NCBI GenBank assembly: GCA_019309815.1
Contig: JAFDFO010000082.1
Coordinates: 1-8,821, forward strand
From: Deltaproteobacteria bacterium
Lineage (GTDB): Bacteria; Desulfobacterota; Desulfobacteria; Desulfobacterales; C00003060
Reading direction: 5' to 3'
DNA: 8,821 bases
Shown: piece after piece, positions 5,375 to 8,821 of the stretch
Numbering within the stretch: position 1 is the first letter of the stretch
Layout of the letters: each line of letters begins with the position of its first letter
Program-made: the position numbers and the translations under genes
The notes under the pieces: model-generated
What the model was told of the DNA's origin: nothing
Databases searched by the model: none
What the model saw: the letters and a program-made list of their open reading frames with translations, nothing else

Positions 5375-7543
5375 ATGTCGAAGAAGAATGACGATACCCC
5401 TCCTGAAGACTGGAATGTTGGAGGGGACACGGGTACACGTGATGACCCGCTTCTTGATTGCCTGATTCAGCTGTCCAGGCTGCATGGCCGCAGTGCTTCC
5501 CGAACAGGCTTGAGTTCCGGCTTGCCCCTCGTCCATAATCGCCTCACCGTCGAGTTGTTTCCAAGGGCTGCTGAGCGGGCCGATCTTTCATCCCGTGTTG
5601 TGAGGAAGCCTCTCGAAGAGATTTCCCCCCTGCACCTTCCCGTAGTCTTGCTTCTCAATGAACGGCAAGCATGTCTCCTTGTTGCAAAAGAAAATAGGGA
5701 TGCAAAATACAAGGTGCTGCTGCCCGAGACAGGCATGGGAGAAAAAGTCGTCTCAAGGGCGGAACTAGAAGAGCTTTATACCGGGTACGGAATCTTTGTC
5801 CGTCCGAAATACCGCATGGAAAGGCAGTCTCTTGATGATCTCAGTCCTATTTCGACCAAAAACTGGTTTTGGGGAACCCTTTTCAAATCCTGGCGCATTT
5901 ATCGGGATGTATTTGTTGCCTCCTTCCTGATCAACGTATTTGGCCTGGCCAGCCCGTTCTTTGTTCTTAACGTCTATGACAGGGTGATTCCAAACAATGC
6001 CCTTGAAACCCTCTGGGTACTCGCTATTGGTATTAGTGTCATTTATGTGTTCGCTGTAGTCATGCGCGGATTACGCGCTTATTTTGTGGACGAGGCAGGG
6101 AAGAAGGCCAACCTGGAAATATCCGCCATCCTTTTCCAGAAGGTTCTTGGCTTGCGGATGGAAGCCCGTCCTCAGTCCATTGGTTCTTTTTCCAAAAACC
6201 TGCAGGAGTTTGAGAGCATCCGCGATTTCATCACCTCGTTTTCCATTACCGCCTTGATCGACATGCCGTTTGTGGCATTAGGCTTGCTTGTCATCTGGTA
6301 TATTGGAGGCACGATAGTCTTTGTACACTTAGTAGGTATCGTGTTGTTGTTGCTCTACGCCTTTCTTATCCAGGTTCCTCTCAAGAAGGCTGTTGAAAAT
6401 TCACTCCGGGCTTCAGCACAGAAAAATGCTATTCTGATTGAGGGGTTATCGGGTCTTGAGACCATCAAGATGCTGGGCGCTGAGAGCCAGATTCAGCGGG
6501 CCTGGGAAGAAGCAGTAAGTTACATCGCAAAGTGGAGTGCCAGGTCGAGATTCCTCTCGTCGTCTGTCAATCACCTTTCTTTTTTCGTACAAAGCATGGT
6601 GGTGGTTGCTGTTGTCATTGGCGGTGTCTATATGATTTCAAAGGGCGACCTCACAACAGGCGGCCTGATTGCGTTAGTCATTCTTTCGCGACAAGCTGTT
6701 GCGCCAATGGCACAGGTGGTCAATCTTTCTACCCGCTTCCATCGCGCCAAGTCGTCGCTCAAGACGCTTGATGGTATTATGGACCTTCCTGTGGAAAGGC
6801 CGGCCGGTAAGACATTTCTGCACAGGACCAGTTTGCAGGGCGCCATAGAACTGAAAAACCTCACTTTTTCCTATCCTAACGAGGCCATGAAGGTTTTGAA
6901 CAATATTTCTTTAAAGGTTTCTGCCGGTGAAAAGGTGGGTATCATCGGTCCCATTGGCTCAGGGAAGACCACAATGGGCAAAGTGATACTCGGTCTATAT
7001 CAGCCGAGCGGCGGCATGGTCAGTATGGATGGAACCGATATCAGGCAGATTGATCCTGCGGATTTGCGTCGGTTCATAGGTTATGTCCCCCAGGATATAA
7101 CGCTCTTTCGAGGAACCATCCATGACAATATCACTATGGGCACCCACGATATTGACGACAATCTTGTTCTGCGTGCAGCAGAGCTTGCCGGCGTGGATGA
7201 ATTTGTCAAGAAGCATGCTATGGGTTTTGACATGGAAGTTGGGGAATTGGGCAGGGGGCTCTCCGGGGGACAAAGGCAGTGTGTCGCCCTGGCAAGAGCC
7301 ATGCTGCTCGATCCACCAATACTTGTTCTGGATGAGCCTACAAGTAATATGGACAACAGAACAGAGGTCCGGTTGAGAAACCACTTGTCCAAGGTAATCA
7401 AAGCCAAAACCTTGCTTGTGATGACCCACAGGGCTTCACTGCTGGCAATGGTTGATCGCCTTGTGGTAATCGATAATGGTACTGTTGTGGCGGATGGGCC
7501 CAAGGCTTCTGTTCTTGAGGCACTGAGAGAAAGGCCTGCTTAA
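5375..7543 (+). CDS. lapB: Type I secretion ABC transporter (LapB-like, degenerate C39-like N-domain)
   Basis: This 722-residue inner-membrane ATPase likely powers export of the surface adhesin. Residues 23-145 form a C39-peptidase-like domain with the LapB-type opening DDPLLDCLIQLSRLHGR. By hand alignment the catalytic Cys position is Pro25 and the His position is non-His, so it should bind substrate rather than cleave a leader. A six-helix membrane domain covers about 165-450. The ATPase domain (490-722) is complete: Walker A GPIGSGKT (525-532), Q-loop Gln573, signature LSGGQRQ (629-635), Walker B ILVLDE (649-654) and H-loop His685. The start has AAGAGG three bases before the ATG, a short spacing. 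The 30 residues before the conserved domain are polar and unremarkable. The next gene begins right after its stop codon. Confidence 0.95.
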   Translation: MSKKNDDTPPEDWNVGGDTGTRDDPLLDCLIQLSRLHGRSASRTGLSSGLPLVHNRLTVELFPRAAERADLSSRVVRKPLEEISPLHLPVVLLLNERQACLLVAKENRDAKYKVLLPETGMGEKVVSRAELEELYTGYGIFVRPKYRMERQSLDDLSPISTKNWFWGTLFKSWRIYRDVFVASFLINVFGLASPFFVLNVYDRVIPNNALETLWVLAIGISVIYVFAVVMRGLRAYFVDEAGKKANLEISAILFQKVLGLRMEARPQSIGSFSKNLQEFESIRDFITSFSITALIDMPFVALGLLVIWYIGGTIVFVHLVGIVLLLLYAFLIQVPLKKAVENSLRASAQKNAILIEGLSGLETIKMLGAESQIQRAWEEAVSYIAKWSARSRFLSSSVNHLSFFVQSMVVVAVVIGGVYMISKGDLTTGGLIALVILSRQAVAPMAQVVNLSTRFHRAKSSLKTLDGIMDLPVERPAGKTFLHRTSLQGAIELKNLTFSYPNEAMKVLNNISLKVSAGEKVGIIGPIGSGKTTMGKVILGLYQPSGGMVSMDGTDIRQIDPADLRRFIGYVPQDITLFRGTIHDNITMGTHDIDDNLVLRAAELAGVDEFVKKHAMGFDMEVGELGRGLSGGQRQCVALARAMLLDPPILVLDEPTSNMDNRTEVRLRNHLSKVIKAKTLLVMTHRASLLAMVDRLVVIDNGTVVADGPKASVLEALRERPA

Positions 7544-8821
7544 TTGTCTGAACCTGAGAAAAAAACGAAACCAAACGATCTATTCTACCGTATGCCGGCC
7601 GGGGATGTCGACCTGGTCACGGACATCCGGACCTCGATCCTGGCCCAGTCTCCCAGGGGAGGGAGGGCAATCCTTTGGGTGGTCCTTGTTCTGTTCGTTC
7701 TTTTCATTGTCTGGGCCTCTGTTTCAGAAATCGAGGAAGCTACAAGGGCAGACGGCAAGGTTGTTCCTTCAAGTCAGATACAGGTTGTCCAGAATCTGGA
7801 AGGGGGAATCCTTTCGGAGATACTTGTTAATGTGGGTAGTCTGGTCAAGAAGGGTCAGCTGCTGCTGCGTATCGATGAGACCCGGTTTTCATCGTCGTTC
7901 CAACAAAATCGCGTGAAGTATCTTTCGTACAAGGCCAAGGCGGCCCGCCTGCTGGCTGAAGCTAACGACACGCCATTTGAAGTCCCGCAGGAGGTCACGG
8001 CAGAAATGCCTGAGATTGGGGCACGTGAACAGGAATTGTTTGAATCCAGGAGAAGAGAATTTGAGTCGAGTGTGGCAATTCAGAAAGAGCAGATCCATCA
8101 GCGCAAACGGGAATTAGGAGAGCTGAACAGTAAACTTGCAGAGCTGATCCGCACCTATGCGTTTTTGGTGAAAGAACTGGAGATGACCAAGCCCCTTGTG
8201 GGCGAGGGTGCGGTTTCAGAAGTGGACGTGCTCCATCTTGAGCGCCAGGCAAGTAAAATGCAGGGAGAAATAGCAACAATCAAGCAATCCATTCCAAAGG
8301 CCCAATCAAGGTACCAGGAGGATCAGTTGGAGCTGAAGGAAGTAAAGCTTGCCTTCTTCAATAAGGCCAAGTCAGAATTAAATGAAGTCTTAGCTGAGCT
8401 CGGAGAGGTCTCTGCTTCAGCCGTTGCCCTGGAGGACCGGCTCGAACGCACATCGGTGCGCTCGCCTGTCTATGGCACGATCAATCGTCTCCTGGTCAAT
8501 ACAGTAGGGGGTGTCATCCAGCCCGGCATGGATCTCATTGAGATCGTTCCCCTGGAAGACACGCTGCTGATCGAGGCCAGGATCAAGCCTGCGGACATTG
8601 CCTTTCTGAGGCCAAATCAGGAGGCCATGGTTAAGTTGACCGCCTATGATTATTCAATCTATGGCGGCCTTGAGGCCAATCTTGAACACATAAGCGCCGA
8701 CAGCATTACAGATGAAAAGGGGAATAGCTACTATCTCGTGAGGTTGCGGACCAAGAAGAGCTATCTTGGTCCGGAAAGCGATCCTTTACCGATTATTCCG
8801 GGCATGGTGGCATCTGTCGAC
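7544..8821 (+). CDS. lapC: HlyD-family membrane fusion protein (LapC-like), truncated by the window end
   Basis: This periplasmic adaptor joins the LapB-like ATPase to the TolC/LapE-like channel. The frame is open from just after the lapB stop to the last base, giving 426 codons without a stop. It has a cytoplasmic N-terminus, one membrane helix at about 42-60 (ILWVVLVLFVLFIVW), a biotinyl-lipoyl-like half at 81-111 (VVQNLEGGILSEILVNVG), long charged coiled coils at about 120-295, and the second lipoyl half with the HlyD signature from about 300 (RSPVYGTINRLLVNTVGG). It ends in IPGMVASVD, normally near the C-terminus, so probably only a few tens of residues are missing. I chose TTG 7544, which directly abuts the lapB TAA and has AAAGG nearby. 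ATG 7592 lacks a Shine-Dalgarno sequence but is possible; both leave the membrane helix intact. Confidence 0.93.
   Translation, partial: MSEPEKKTKPNDLFYRMPAGDVDLVTDIRTSILAQSPRGGRAILWVVLVLFVLFIVWASVSEIEEATRADGKVVPSSQIQVVQNLEGGILSEILVNVGSLVKKGQLLLRIDETRFSSSFQQNRVKYLSYKAKAARLLAEANDTPFEVPQEVTAEMPEIGAREQELFESRRREFESSVAIQKEQIHQRKRELGELNSKLAELIRTYAFLVKELEMTKPLVGEGAVSEVDVLHLERQASKMQGEIATIKQSIPKAQSRYQEDQLELKEVKLAFFNKAKSELNEVLAELGEVSASAVALEDRLERTSVRSPVYGTINRLLVNTVGGVIQPGMDLIEIVPLEDTLLIEARIKPADIAFLRPNQEAMVKLTAYDYSIYGGLEANLEHISADSITDEKGNSYYLVRLRTKKSYLGPESDPLPIIPGMVASVD

Noticed and set aside
5375..5860. Active C39 leader peptidase, making this a bacteriocin exporter
   Set aside because: The catalytic Cys and His positions are replaced by other residues in a hand alignment, and the domain opening matches LapB-type transporters.
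6995..7503. Long minus-strand open frames (140 and 144 aa) opposite lapB
   Set aside because: They lie antisense to the strongly conserved ATPase motifs, with no start signals and no recognisable domains.

Overview
The window carries most of a Lap-type, cyclic-di-GMP-controlled adhesin secretion and retention locus. The probable host is a Gram-negative bacterium. I lean towards Desulfobacterota (deltaproteobacteria) because of moderate GC, strong AGGAGG-type ribosome binding sites and several short hairpin repeats that I associate with that group. This placement is an inference and was not tested by any search.

Layout. Positions 17-1321 (+) encode a TolC/LapE-like outer-membrane channel. Positions 1322-1739 form a non-coding, hairpin-rich spacer with overlapping inverted repeats and two copies of a 25-nt REP-like palindrome. 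Positions 1740-2414 (+) encode a LapG-like periplasmic cysteine protease, followed closely by a LapD-like inner-membrane receptor (2432-4408, +) with degenerate GGDEF and EAL domains. Positions 4409-4705 hold a 226-bp element with 21-nt terminal inverted repeats and at least four internal hairpins. A convergent minus-strand gene (5035-4706) encodes a small conserved protein of unknown function. Positions 5036-5374 are non-coding and include a perfect 28-bp inverted repeat. Positions 5375-7543 (+) encode a LapB-like type I secretion ABC transporter, followed without a gap by a LapC/HlyD-like membrane fusion protein (7544 onward) that runs off the window end.

How the genes work together (known for Pseudomonas Lap systems, inferred here). 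LapB, LapC and LapE form a type I secretion channel for a giant adhesin, whose gene is not in the window. LapG cleaves the N-terminal retention region of the adhesin and releases it. LapD, when bound to c-di-GMP on the cytoplasmic side, sequesters LapG in the periplasm so the adhesin stays on the surface. The residues these roles need are visible: a Cys-His-Asp triad in LapG, a GW motif in the LapD periplasmic domain, degenerate LapD enzymatic motifs, and intact ATPase motifs with a degenerate C39-like domain in LapB.

I see no wholly new protein system. The less-described material is the set of structured repeats. They sit only in the gaps of the lap locus, and they bracket the small unknown gene that separates lapD from lapB.
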